Shown piece by piece: positions 1 through 9,100 of a stretch of 64,000 nt of DNA. How positions within the stretch are numbered: position 1 is the stretch's first letter; every line of letters begins with the position of its first letter. Both the position numbers and the translations under genes were made by a program. The notes under the pieces are model-generated. The model was not told the DNA's origin. It ran no database searches and saw nothing but the letters and a program-made list of their open reading frames with translations. This stretch comes from Dellaglioa algida DSM 15638 (GTDB taxonomy: Bacteria; Bacillota; Bacilli; Lactobacillales; Lactobacillaceae), in contig NZ_AZDI01000006.1 in assembly GCF_001434695.1 (NCBI RefSeq), positions 27,331-91,330 of the forward strand, in the 5' to 3' direction.

Positions 1-1
1 T

Positions 2-259
2 AAAAATTTTGCGATATTAAGTTTATATTTAGGTTTAAGTTTGTTTTACTTAGGATTATTTTTAACGAGTCCGTATAATAAGAAACAGTTGAACTCAGAT
101 AAGCAGGTAATTGTCTTTTTTACGATTTCAACAATTATTGGATTACTGGTAAGCCTGATGTTTAATCAATTTTCAGTAGTTGTCATAACGACTGCCTTGA
201 TTGCTATTATTAATTCAATTGTGTATGTGCGGTATATGATTATAAAGACTAGATTGTAA
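2..259 (+). CDS. C-terminal part of a membrane protein, cut by the window edge
   Basis: The reading frame is open from the first complete codon of the window to the TAA at 257-259, so this is the 3' end of a gene that begins outside. About 86 residues are visible. They form three hydrophobic stretches: the first 20 or so residues, roughly 37-57, and 60-77. A short polar loop (SPYNKKQLNSDKQ) lies between the first two, and the end is basic (IKTRL). This looks like the last helices of a polytopic membrane protein. The next gene is a large GT-C-like membrane protein 45 bases on, so a cell-envelope polysaccharide role is possible, but no family can be assigned from this fragment. An internal TTG at 41 is not a credible start because no ribosome site precedes it. 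Confidence 0.6.
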   Translation, partial: KNFAILSLYLGLSLFYLGLFLTSPYNKKQLNSDKQVIVFFTISTIIGLLVSLMFNQFSVVVITTALIAIINSIVYVRYMIIKTRL

Positions 260-304
260 TACAGCATTAAGCCGAATCTATGGGCTTAAAATTAAGGGGT
301 TCTC

Positions 305-1909
305 ATGTCACGCAAAAATAAAATTTTAATGGTGCTACTATTTATAGGTATCTCAATACTAACGGTTATGCCATTTTTACTAGAGCATAAAATAAATGTT
401 AATGATGATTTTTTGTTTCATAAAAATAGGTTACTGTCTTATTACCATTCAGTTATGGTGAACAAGGATTTTCATCCCATGATTTTTGATGGTATGGCAA
501 AAGGGTATGGGTATGCTACTGATTTATTTTATCCGTCCTACAGTTTACTACCATTTGTCTTATTCTATTCGTTGGGATTAGGCTTTATCGCATCATATTA
601 CTTATTAATTGGGACGTATACGTTTGCGACACTACTTGTGGGCTTCTACGCTGCGCAACACTTCTTTAAAAATAGGCGAACAGCATTGCTGGCAACAGTT
701 GTCTATGCTTGTAGTACCTATCGATTGGGTGATTTGTTTATTCGTGGGGATTTGGGCGAGGCTGGTGCCTTTATCTTTTTACCGTTAGTTATTTTAGGAT
801 TTTATAAGGTCTATAAAAATGAAAAACACGGTATCCTAACATTAGCGCTAGGATTAGGGTTAGTCACAAGTATTCATCCCATGACTACACTAATCTGTGT
901 CTATATCATAGGGATTATTAATATATATGTATTAATTAAAAAAGAAAAATCAATTGAATTTGTAAAACGACAATTTGATGCTTATTTATTCGCCATTATA
1001 TTAGCAAGCGCGACAGTTTTTCCAGTTTTAGAACAAATGGCGAGTGAAAAATATAATTTCATGGGACATCATTCATTATGGGGGACCGGGCTAGATTTTT
1101 CTTTATCTAAACTAGTCTATGGATCAATGTCAAATGCGGCAGGCGTCTGGAATAATAGTTCTCCCAATGTTGGACCGCTTCTAATGTTGGCCGTGATTGT
1201 TGGCTTATTCATGTATAAAAGTAGTTTACCAATCATTAAACGCTTATTAATAATCACAACTCTGTTTATGGTTGGTTCAACTAACTTATTGATTTGGCCC
1301 ATGCTTAAAGACTCATGGTTTTCAAATATTCAATTTGAATGGCGGATTCTAATTTTTGCGACATTATTTGGTAGTTTATTACTGGCGAAAATGTCAGAAA
1401 CGAATCAACATAAGTATTTTAAATCGCTAATTTTTTTAATCCTGATGTTGGCGATGACGTTTAATTTTTCTGTATCAAATAATTTTAAAGCTAATAATTT
1501 AACTTTGACGAACCAGAATGTAACGAAAAAATATAATACTGCTATTGGTGGTGGCCTTGATTATCTACCTAAAGATATCAATTATAAGGTGCTACGTGAA
1601 AAAAAGAGTTCAGGATCCTTTGATTTTGACCAACCAACTATTGTTGTTTTCCCGAAAATTTATTATAAGGGGTACGTTATTCAGACGGATAAAAATAAAA
1701 CTATTCCGACGTACGCGAGTCACGGGCTTGTGGCGGCAAAAATAATGCCTGGGAAAATGGTATATAAAGTGGTGTATAAGAAGACCTTGATTCAAAAAAT
1801 ATCTGGTTATATAACACTATTAAGTTGGTTAGCGGTAGGCATTTATTTAGGATTCATTTGGAAAAGACCGGTCGTTATTTTAGGTAATAAAGGGAGAAAA
1901 AATAAATGA
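305..1909 (+). CDS. Large polytopic membrane protein, PTPS-related / GT-C-like
   Basis: A 534-residue protein with about a dozen hydrophobic segments. After the first membrane helix it carries an acidic extracytoplasmic motif (NDDFLFHKNRLL, about residues 34-45) followed by DGMAKGYGYATDLFYPS. This pattern is typical of the '6-pyruvoyl-tetrahydropterin synthase-related' membrane domain family, whose fold resembles GT-C glycosyltransferases that use lipid-linked sugars. A soluble region occupies about residues 385-500, and one last helix precedes a basic tail. The start follows AGGGG at 294-299. Its TGA overlaps the ATG of the acetyltransferase by four bases, so the two are translationally coupled. 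A role in modifying a surface glycan is inference; the substrate is unknown. Confidence 0.7.
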   Translation: MSRKNKILMVLLFIGISILTVMPFLLEHKINVNDDFLFHKNRLLSYYHSVMVNKDFHPMIFDGMAKGYGYATDLFYPSYSLLPFVLFYSLGLGFIASYYLLIGTYTFATLLVGFYAAQHFFKNRRTALLATVVYACSTYRLGDLFIRGDLGEAGAFIFLPLVILGFYKVYKNEKHGILTLALGLGLVTSIHPMTTLICVYIIGIINIYVLIKKEKSIEFVKRQFDAYLFAIILASATVFPVLEQMASEKYNFMGHHSLWGTGLDFSLSKLVYGSMSNAAGVWNNSSPNVGPLLMLAVIVGLFMYKSSLPIIKRLLIITTLFMVGSTNLLIWPMLKDSWFSNIQFEWRILIFATLFGSLLLAKMSETNQHKYFKSLIFLILMLAMTFNFSVSNNFKANNLTLTNQNVTKKYNTAIGGGLDYLPKDINYKVLREKKSSGSFDFDQPTIVVFPKIYYKGYVIQTDKNKTIPTYASHGLVAAKIMPGKMVYKVVYKKTLIQKISGYITLLSWLAVGIYLGFIWKRPVVILGNKGRKNK

Positions 1910-2328
1910 TAAGACAAGCAACGAACGATGATATTGAAGAAATTGTTCAATTATGGTATCAGGTAAACGTGACTGCGCACGCTTTTATCTCTGAAGACTA
2001 TTGGAAAAGTCATTTTGATGAGGTTAAAAAAATGTTGCCGCTCGCGGAAATAATTGTATATGAACAAAATGGTGTAATTACAGGATTTGTTGGTCTGAAT
2101 GACACCTATATTTCCGGCATATTTGTTTCATCTGATGTGCAGTCTAAAGGAATTGGGAAACAGTTATTAGATTACGCAAAAAAGATAAAATCGGAATTAA
2201 GTTTAAATGTATATCAAAAAAACGAACGGGCAACTCATTTTTATTTAAGAGAAGGGTTTATAATTAAGTCAGAAGATATGGATACAGATAACAACGAAAA
2301 AGAATATTTAATGGTGTGGAAAAAATAA
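1906..2328 (+). CDS. GNAT-family N-acetyltransferase (YiaC-like)
   Basis: A 140-residue single-domain GNAT acetyltransferase, which transfers acetyl from acetyl-CoA to an amine. The acetyl-CoA loop is seen as SKGIGKQLLDYA (about residues 85-96). The C-terminal signature VYQKNERATHFYLREGF (about 104-120) closely resembles the E. coli YiaC/YjaB group. YiaC has been reported as a lysine acetyltransferase, but acceptor specificity cannot be read here. It overlaps the upstream membrane-protein gene by ATGA, and a strong terminator follows at once, so it is the last gene of that transcript. Confidence 0.85.
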   Translation: MIRQATNDDIEEIVQLWYQVNVTAHAFISEDYWKSHFDEVKKMLPLAEIIVYEQNGVITGFVGLNDTYISGIFVSSDVQSKGIGKQLLDYAKKIKSELSLNVYQKNERATHFYLREGFIIKSEDMDTDNNEKEYLMVWKK

Positions 2329-2336
2329 TTTAACTC

Positions 2337-2375
2337 AGAGATAAAGCCGTCTAACAGCTTTATCTCTTTTTTTGT
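2337..2375 (+). terminator. Rho-independent terminator after the acetyltransferase
   Basis: An 11-bp perfect stem (AGAGATAAAGC at 2337-2347 with GCTTTATCTCT at 2357-2367), a 9-base loop and a run of T from 2367. Confidence 0.9.
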
Positions 2376-2424
2376 CATAAATGAATTAAATATTAAGGTT
2401 GCATATTAAAAAAATAAATGCTAA

Positions 2425-2454
2425 GTTAGTTACATAAGTAATTAACCAACTAAC
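2425..2454 (+). promoter_or_regulatory. Probable GntR operator upstream of the ABC operon
   Basis: A dyad with arms GTTAGTT (2425-2431) and AACTAAC (2448-2454). Nested within it is a near-perfect dyad, TTAGTTAC / GTAATTAA, around ATAA. It lies 17 bases upstream of the chosen GntR start, where an autoregulatory operator of a YtrA-type GntR protein would be expected. A TTGCAT at 2399-2404 could be the -35 element. Regulator binding is inferred from position. Confidence 0.55.
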
Positions 2455-2470
2455 GAAAGTGGTGATAATT

Positions 2471-2842
2471 TTGTTTTTTGAATTTGATAATGAAACGCCT
2501 TTATATCGACAGATAGCTGAACAAATTGAAGAGGGTATCTTTACGGGTGTTTTCCCGGCCGAAAGCCAAGTACCGTCAACGACCGAGATTTCCCGGCAAT
2601 TTAATATTAATCCAGCGACAGTTTTAAAAGGAATGAACCAGCTAGTAGAGAATGGTTTAATTGAAAAGAAAAGAGGACGTGGAATGTTTGTGACTAAGAT
2701 GGCACAGGATCAGATAACGACTAAACGGCAAGCTGAATTTAATGATCATTACGTTGAAACGTTCATTAAGGAAGCACAAAAATTAAAGTTAACTAAGGCT
2801 GAACTAATCGCACTTATTGAGAGGAGTTATGATAATGAGTAA
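2471..2842 (+). CDS. GntR-family regulator, YtrA type
   Basis: A short (123-residue) GntR regulator. It consists of the N-terminal winged helix (ETPLYRQIAEQIEEGI, then STTEISRQFNINPATVLKGMNQL) and a short helical tail for dimerisation, with no effector domain. This architecture is the YtrA subfamily, which usually represses an adjacent ABC transporter operon. I chose the TTG at 2471 because GGTGA (2461-2465) sits five bases before it. The longer reading from GTG 2459 would place its start inside that ribosome site. Eight bases at its end overlap the ABC ATPase gene. Confidence 0.85.
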   Translation: MFFEFDNETPLYRQIAEQIEEGIFTGVFPAESQVPSTTEISRQFNINPATVLKGMNQLVENGLIEKKRGRGMFVTKMAQDQITTKRQAEFNDHYVETFIKEAQKLKLTKAELIALIERSYDNE

Positions 2843-3707
2843 TTTAGAGACGAAGCATTTAACGAAGAAATTTGGTAATCAAGTAGTGTTGGATGATTTA
2901 AATTTGAATCTTAAACCTAATACAATTTATGCATTATTAGGCCGTAATGGTGCGGGGAAGAGTACGTTGTTGAGCATTTTAGCTAATCATATCTTTGCCT
3001 CTAGTGGATCGGTTGTTTGGCAGGACAAGGAATTAACGGGTCGTGATCATCCAGTACAGGAATTTTATTTAATGTCAGAACATAATCTTTTTAACAAGTC
3101 AGATAGTTTAAAGAATATTATAAAGAAAACGACTTTATTACAGGGTACTTTTGATCAGACGTTAGCGGATGAAATGTTACTCGCATTTAAGTTGGACCCT
3201 AAGAAAAAAGTCTCACAACTTTCAACGGGGTATCGTACAATTTTTAAAACGATTGTTGCACTGAGTGTACCCGCGGAATATGTTTTCCTAGATGAACCTA
3301 TTCTGGGGTTGGATGCTAATCATCGAGTTATGCTGTACCGTTATATTTTGAAAGCCTATGAAAATAGGGCGAGGACGATTGTTCTATCAACACATCTTGT
3401 TGAAGAAATTGCTAATTTGGTGGCACATATTTTGATATTAAAAGATGTAAAAATCATTGTTGATTCTGACGTCGAGGATTTATTGGCAAAGAGTTATCAG
3501 ATTAGTGGACCCAAAGAGGAAGTCCAGTTGTACTGTCAGGGTCTTCAAATTTTGGACGATGAACAGATTGGTACACTCTACACTTGTTACATATACGCCG
3601 ACCTTCCTGCCAATCGCATTATTCCTGACAGTATTGTGATTAAACATAGTGATTTACAAGATAGTTTTATCAAGTTAACCGAAGAGGAGCGTGAGTTAAA
3701 TGTTTAA
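2835..3707 (+). CDS. ABC transporter ATP-binding protein (YtrB-like)
   Basis: A 290-residue ABC ATPase. It shows Walker A GRNGAGKST (about residues 37-45), a degenerate signature LSTGYRTI (about 127-134), Walker B YVFLDEP (about 146-152) and the switch histidine in STHLVEE. The C-terminal 70 residues form the extra domain common in antibiotic- or stress-response ABC exporters. ATG 2835 is preferred over ATG 2829 because GAGGAG at 2821-2826 is then eight bases away. The gene overlaps the regulator in front and the permease behind by eight bases each, so all three are co-translated. The cargo is unknown; such operons often respond to cell-envelope stress. Confidence 0.9.
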   Translation: MSNLETKHLTKKFGNQVVLDDLNLNLKPNTIYALLGRNGAGKSTLLSILANHIFASSGSVVWQDKELTGRDHPVQEFYLMSEHNLFNKSDSLKNIIKKTTLLQGTFDQTLADEMLLAFKLDPKKKVSQLSTGYRTIFKTIVALSVPAEYVFLDEPILGLDANHRVMLYRYILKAYENRARTIVLSTHLVEEIANLVAHILILKDVKIIVDSDVEDLLAKSYQISGPKEEVQLYCQGLQILDDEQIGTLYTCYIYADLPANRIIPDSIVIKHSDLQDSFIKLTEEERELNV

Positions 3708-4449
3708 AGCAATGTTAAAGTATCGATTAACGGCCATTTGGCGTGATTTAATTATTGCATTTCTAATTATAGAAGCATTTATGATTATTACTGAAATTAT
3801 TTTGAGTATTAAACTTGCGGACTTTTCAGTTTTATCATCTACATTGGGCATTAGTTTGGCCGCCGGTGGGTTGATTGTGACGCAGGCGGACTTAATCATA
3901 CTGTCATTTACAACGGCTCGTAAGCCATTTGATTTTGGTATTCTAAATGGTATATCTAGAAAAACGAGTTATATCACGCAGTTGGTCAGCCTTTTCGGTA
4001 GCCAACTGGTGACATTTGTTATTTTTTACCCAATTATGGGAATCTTATTTAACAGTCGTTACTCGGGTACCACGAATTTATTGGACCCTAAAATGATCAT
4101 TGTAATTATCTTGGGTATTTGGAGCATAATGGCTGGTGCTATTGCCATCAGTAGCTTTGTAACTTTATTTGAACGTAAAATATGGTGGGTTGTTTTAGGT
4201 GCTTGGCTGGTTGTATCAAAACTATTTGAAGCATATATTCAACCCGTTATTGTGAACTTATTACCTGGATGGCAGAATTATTATAATGATTTTAGCGGGA
4301 TGGGAAGTATCGATGAACTTGATTTTGGACAGCCATATCTTTGGCTTATCGTACTAGTAAGTATCGTTATTCCACTTGTCTTTGCAGGTGTTTGTCAATA
4401 CTTCATGCAAACTAAACGTTTAACACTTAGCTTTAAACGTAATAAATAG
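3700..4449 (+). CDS. ABC transporter permease
   Basis: A 249-residue hydrophobic protein with about six membrane helices and a short amphipathic N-terminus. It fits an ABC-2-type permease subunit encoded directly after its ATPase. GAGGAG at 3684-3689 serves the ATG at 3700. There is one permease to one ATPase, so the active transporter is presumably a homodimer of each. No residue pattern identifies the substrate. A strong terminator closes the operon. Confidence 0.8.
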   Translation: MFKAMLKYRLTAIWRDLIIAFLIIEAFMIITEIILSIKLADFSVLSSTLGISLAAGGLIVTQADLIILSFTTARKPFDFGILNGISRKTSYITQLVSLFGSQLVTFVIFYPIMGILFNSRYSGTTNLLDPKMIIVIILGIWSIMAGAIAISSFVTLFERKIWWVVLGAWLVVSKLFEAYIQPVIVNLLPGWQNYYNDFSGMGSIDELDFGQPYLWLIVLVSIVIPLVFAGVCQYFMQTKRLTLSFKRNK

Positions 4450-4459
4450 TCTATTAGTA

Positions 4460-4492
4460 AATCCTTTGGAGAGATTCCAAAGGATTTTTTTT
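4460..4492 (+). terminator. Rho-independent terminator after the ABC operon
   Basis: An 11-bp perfect stem (AATCCTTTGGA at 4460-4470 with TCCAAAGGATT at 4476-4486), a 5-base loop and a T tract. Confidence 0.92.
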
Positions 4493-4513
4493 GCCTAAAA
4501 ATAAATATAGCGT

Positions 4514-4542
4514 TTGACATTATACTATGTAACGTATAGTAT
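4514..4542 (+). promoter_or_regulatory. padR promoter with embedded PadR-type operator
   Basis: A consensus TTGACA (4514-4519) is followed by TATAGT (4535-4540) or the better spaced TAGTAT (4537-4542). The region between and over the -10 is a perfect dyad, ATACTAT (4522-4528) and ATAGTAT (4536-4542), separated by seven bases. A bound PadR dimer would occlude the -10 element, so autorepression is the likely logic. Confidence 0.75.
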
Positions 4543-4564
4543 GTATTTTGAAGGGAGTGAGTTG

Positions 4565-4873
4565 ATGAATAGTCAGTTAAAAAAAGGCATGTTGGAATAT
4601 TGTGTGCTAGCTACTTTAAGAACATCGGATTCATATGGTTATCAAATTATTAAGGACACGTCGGGAGTCATTGATCTTTCAGATTCAACTCTATATCCTA
4701 TTTTGAAACGCTTGGAAAAACAAGAGGCTATTGAGAGTTACAGTGTTGAACATAATGGACGATTGCGAAAGTACTACCATCTAACCGAAACGGGGCTAGC
4801 GGATATTCAGGGATTTCTGGATGACTGGCAACAAGTAATGACGGTTTATGATTACATAAAAGGGGCTAACTAA
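4565..4873 (+). CDS. PadR-family transcriptional regulator
   Basis: A 102-residue PadR winged-helix repressor. It shows the usual KKGMLEYCVLATL start, the DSYGYQII helix and the wing region DSTLYPILKRLEKQ and RLRKYYHLTETG, with a C-terminal dimerisation helix. I start at ATG 4565, seven bases after AAGGGAG (4551-4557). The longer open frame would begin inside the promoter. The stop shares one base with the ATG of the HAAS protein gene (TAATG), an arrangement widespread for PadR plus HAAS/DUF1700 membrane-protein pairs in Firmicutes. Confidence 0.92.
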   Translation: MNSQLKKGMLEYCVLATLRTSDSYGYQIIKDTSGVIDLSDSTLYPILKRLEKQEAIESYSVEHNGRLRKYYHLTETGLADIQGFLDDWQQVMTVYDYIKGAN

Positions 4874-5466
4874 TGGATAAAAGAAAATTTATTAAAAAAT
4901 TGGATGAAGAACTCAATTTTTATCGAGTGATGGATGTTGATAATACGATTGCGTACTACGATGAGCTAATCGATGACCGATTGGAGGCCGGCGAATCCGA
5001 AACCACTATTTTTACTAGTTTAGAAACACCGAACCAAATCGCCATGAGATTGGCGCTGATTGAGCGTCCAGGCGGACAGAAAAAACGGTCACCAGCGTTA
5101 ACGGCATTAATTGTTGTTTTACTTATATTGGGATCACCATTATGGGGAAGTTTAGCGTTAACGGCTGCCATTTTGATTGCAACGGGTTATCTTTTAATTT
5201 GGTTGGTACCAGCACTCGCCGGCATTTTTTTCGCATCATTTGTCTTGGGCGGAGTTGTTAGTTTGATACTGTCACCAGTCGTGATGGTTAATCAGGAATT
5301 TGTGATTGGCTTAATGCAATTTGGCATGGGATTTGTCATGATTGGCGTGGGTCTCTTATGTGGCGTAATGACAAGATTCACAGCAAAATACTTAATCGCA
5401 TATTCAGTTAGTTTAACGCGTTGGATAGGCCGGCTGTTAAGAAGAAAAATAGGATCGGCGGCTTAA
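4873..5466 (+). CDS. HAAS/DUF1700-domain membrane protein
   Basis: A 197-residue protein. Residues 1-70 form the helical HAAS-type cytoplasmic domain (KRKFIKKLDEELNF, then YYDELIDDRLEAG). Then come hydrophobic segments at about 76-105, 108-135 and 140-165 and a basic tail. Such proteins are routinely encoded with PadR regulators and are thought to act with them as membrane-linked partners, but a biochemical role is not established. Residues from about 103 to the end resemble the whole of the next gene product, so the membrane half has been duplicated. Confidence 0.8.
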   Translation: MDKRKFIKKLDEELNFYRVMDVDNTIAYYDELIDDRLEAGESETTIFTSLETPNQIAMRLALIERPGGQKKRSPALTALIVVLLILGSPLWGSLALTAAILIATGYLLIWLVPALAGIFFASFVLGGVVSLILSPVVMVNQEFVIGLMQFGMGFVMIGVGLLCGVMTRFTAKYLIAYSVSLTRWIGRLLRRKIGSAA

Positions 5467-5467
5467 A

Positions 5468-5800
5468 ATGATAAGACGATTACGACATAAATTGATGAGT
5501 ATATTTTTAGTTACTATAGGCTACCTATTAATGTGGTTAATCCCAGTAGCCACAAGTGTCTTATCCTTATCGTCAATTATTGTTGGTGTGTTTAGCGTAT
5601 TTTTGTCGCCGCTTGTAGGTCTGAAACAAGGGTTACTAATTGGGTTAATGCAATTGGGGCTAGGGGCTACAATGTTGGGTATTGGATTTCTAATGGCACC
5701 GGTGGCTTGGTATTCAGTCAGATATTTAATTAGATTCGTGGCAGGTTTAACGCACTTAGTAGGTGAGATTTTGAAAAGAAGATTAAAGGAGATTGTATAA
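5468..5800 (+). CDS. Small membrane protein, paralogue of the HAAS protein membrane half
   Basis: A 110-residue protein starting two bases after the preceding stop. GYLLMWLIPVATSVLSLSSI, LSPLVGLKQGLLIGLMQLGLG and RYLIRFVAGLTHLVGEILKRR align in order with GYLLIWLVPALAGIFF, LSPVVMVNQEFVIGLMQFGMG and KYLIAYSVSLTRWIGRLLRRK of the gene before it. It therefore contains only the membrane part and lacks the HAAS domain. Two or three helices and a basic C-terminus are visible. Function unknown; a heteromeric membrane complex with its parent is a reasonable guess. Confidence 0.75.
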   Translation: MIRRLRHKLMSIFLVTIGYLLMWLIPVATSVLSLSSIIVGVFSVFLSPLVGLKQGLLIGLMQLGLGATMLGIGFLMAPVAWYSVRYLIRFVAGLTHLVGEILKRRLKEIV

Positions 5801-5801
5801 A

Positions 5802-5960
5802 ATGTTTGAATATATACGTCATAATTGGATTAAGATTAGTTTGTTCATGATTTGGTTTGGTGCCATTGTTATGTTTAGCAGTTATGCGTTATCCGGGTTT
5901 AATTCAACGTTATTTGATTACACGGGTGCGCATGAATGGGGACGAACATTTTATTTTTAA
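5802..5960 (+). CDS. 52-residue membrane peptide, last gene of the PadR operon
   Basis: A small open frame starts at ATG 5802, one base after the previous stop, with AAAGGAG (5785-5791) ten bases upstream. It encodes MFEYIRHNWIKISLF, then a single membrane helix (about residues 11-31), then a short polar, aromatic tail ending GRTFYF. The ribosome site, tight spacing and a terminator just behind support it as real. No family is recognised. It may be a subunit or modulator of the two membrane proteins encoded before it. Confidence 0.65.
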   Translation: MFEYIRHNWIKISLFMIWFGAIVMFSSYALSGFNSTLFDYTGAHEWGRTFYF

Positions 5961-6001
5961 ATAATGGTTAATTAACATAGAAAGTTTAAATTGGTCTACT
6001 A

Positions 6002-6053
6002 AAAATACCCACGCATGAATCTAACGTTTATTAGGTTCATACGTGGGTATTTT
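6002..6053. terminator. Long bidirectional-looking hairpin after the PadR operon
   Basis: AAAATACCCACG-c-ATGAATC (6002-6021) pairs with GGTTCAT-a-CGTGGGTATTTT (6034-6053), with one C/A mismatch and one wobble pair. The T tract is only four long, but the stem is 20 bp with A and T flanks on both sides. Confidence 0.8.
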
Positions 6054-6154
6054 AATAGCTTGAGTTGAAATCGTTTACAAAAAAATAGCGTTAAGGTACA
6101 CTTTGCTTGTACCGGGGTGGTACATGGGTTATTGGATTACAGGGGGAATTAAAT

Positions 6155-9100
6155 ATGAAAAAGGGACTAACAATCGCAACAACGGTTATTACGTTGTTTA
6201 CACAGTTACCATTATCGTCTGTTTTTGCACAGGGGGTTAACAGAACGACCGAAACAACGACCGCAAAAGCGGCACCGTCGACTGCCGCTAAGTCAAAAAC
6301 GGGTATGACGCGTGCCGGAGACGTTAATACAGATATTACCATTGAGGCTCAAAAAGATACAATTGAAGCCGGACAATGGGCTGATTTTAATCTGTATTTT
6401 AAAATGTCAGGTCGAGATACATCATTCACAAACGTTGATTTAAAAGTAACGTTACCAGACAATTTAGATGAGAATATGACGTTTACGCAAGATTTGGCTG
6501 AGCTTAAAATTGCGGGTGTCACACCAACTTACGATAAAGATAAGGGTATCTTGAATTATCATTTTGATAAACTTGATGCAAGAACTGCTAATAAAGCAAT
6601 TTTAAAAATTCAAACAACCAATGGAGCAATTTTACCTAATACAACTTTGAATGTGGCTGCGGCTTTCACTGGTACAGATCAAAATGGTGAAAGTAAGAGT
6701 TATGACTCAAAATCAGCAGTGAAAATTACGGCGGATAATAATTATGCTGCAACAAATAAACTAATTGGTATTGAAGGCCAAACATATAATAATCCTAATC
6801 GTGGCGATATCGTTAATTACGGTGTCGGTATTAGTGCACCCAAAAAAGCATCGGGTGCACTTTATGTTAAAGAAGGATCAACAGTCAAGGCAACCTATAC
6901 TTTAGGAGCAGGGTTAGACTATTACGGTGTAAAAGATGGGGCACAAGAGCCTAAAGTCAGCGCCGATGGTAGAACGTTAACTTGGGAATATACAGCACCA
7001 AGTTACGCAGAACAAAAGGCCGCAGCAACTAACTTCTTTGAAAAAAATGTCACAATTCAAGCTAAAGTTTCGGATACTGCGGCGTACTACTCACAAATTA
7101 CGAATACAATGAGTTCAACGGCAACATTCCTTGACGGCAGCACAAATGATACAACACCAATTAAATCAGTTGTTATGGTTATGCCAAATGATCCAACGGA
7201 TGTACCAATACCAACTCCTGGTGGATCCGCATTTCCAACTAATCATCTGGGTCCATCAAATGGAAATGGTGGAGTGGCATCAACCTCGTTAATAGATCCT
7301 GATATAACGGTTAATGATGATGCTTATCTGAGTTATGGACTAACGTTGTCATCGCAAACGGCGACATCAGCATCTTTTGGATTCGTATATTATAATATCT
7401 ACTATAATATGGATAAACATTTAAATCTCGATAGTTTTACAACGGGTAATTTTTATTATATGCCAAATGGTAAATTGCCTACGTTTGGAGCAACTAAGGA
7501 GAAAGTTTCGTTTGCAATGTTAGTAAAATATGAAACTGACGGAAAAGTTGATGATAATTGGTCACTACTTAAGATGGATATGCAGACCAATGCTAAGTAC
7601 TCACGTTCACAGCTGGGTATTCCAGAGGGGAAAAAGGTCGCAAATATTTGGTTATGGTTCCATGACAAAGACTATACAAATGTTCCGGCAAACCGCGATG
7701 ATGCGGCGGGAAGATTTTATGACGCTAATAATAAATTATTAAAGATGGCACCAGCTGGGTTATACAATAGCGGTATGAAAGTGAATACTACTATTGATAA
7801 AGGGTATACGGGTCAACTGAAAAACACCATGGACATGACCTTTTACGGTGCACAAGCACCTGCGGCAGATGGAAATGAATATGTTAGTTATGTTGATTAT
7901 GCGACACATACGTGGGCAGAGGCATTCCAAGGTGATTCCGGTAAAATTTACACAGATCGAATTGGACCTCGTCACGTTGAAGTTGCAGCTAAAACGACCG
8001 GTGAAACTAAAGTTGTTAAAGCTTCAGTTAGTCTATTAGATACTGTCGGAAGTACCGTTAATGAAGGTGAAAATACAGTTTTAACATCAATTGAAAATAA
8101 TAAAGCATCAATTTCACCCTTAAATGGGCCTTATACAAGTTACGTTCTTTTACCAACTGGGGTCACATTTAAAGAGGCCGTTTCTTCAACTAAATACAGT
8201 GCTGAACTCTATGACAAAGATTATCAAGGTACTGGACGTCAAATGGTTAAAGTGACAATGGAAGATGGTAAGTTAGTTTCCGGTAGTTACTTGACGGGAC
8301 AATTTAAAGTAGATATCTCTAAAGACGCAACACCTAATATGACATTTAATATGATTGGTACCATCGGTGATACTGATTATACCGCGGTTAAACCAACAGG
8401 TGACACGGTTCTCTTAACGGATACCGTTAAGTCTGAAGATACGGATGATATTGATAAAGATGGCAAAACGGATACACCAATTGTTAAAACAGGTAATGCT
8501 TACGTCTTAAATAAAGCGTCTAATCTCGATATTAGCACAAGTATCAAAGGTGATAAGGATACTGGTTATGGCGATTTAGGTAATGTAACGGTTGGTAAAA
8601 AAGCCACTTACAAAGCAACTCTTAAAAATGATACTGACGAAAAAATAACATCAATGCAATTTTTAGATGTCTTACCTTCAATCGGAGATGCTAATATTAC
8701 TGATGGCGCTGCTCGTAATTCAGCTTATGAAATGAAGTTAGATGGTGAAATTACACTACCAAGCGAGTGGGAAAATAAGATGACCGTGCTCTATAGCACT
8801 TCTAAGAATCCTAAACGTGCGGGTATCTTGGATAAAAATACCGTTTACCCAGCAGGTGCTGCTAAAATTGTTGATCCAGCAGGTGCTGAAGATGCAACTT
8901 GGGTAGCGGCTGACAAAGTGACTGATTGGTCAACCATTCATTCATACAAAATCACACTTAATGATGGCGTTGAATGGGCTCAAGGCAAAGGTGTAACGTT
9001 ATCATTTGATTTAGTTGCCCCTAAAGAATCTGAAATTTCAGATTCAACGTTAATTAGTAATAAACCAGTTAAAACAACAGCAGTTTCACGTGCCGTTCAA

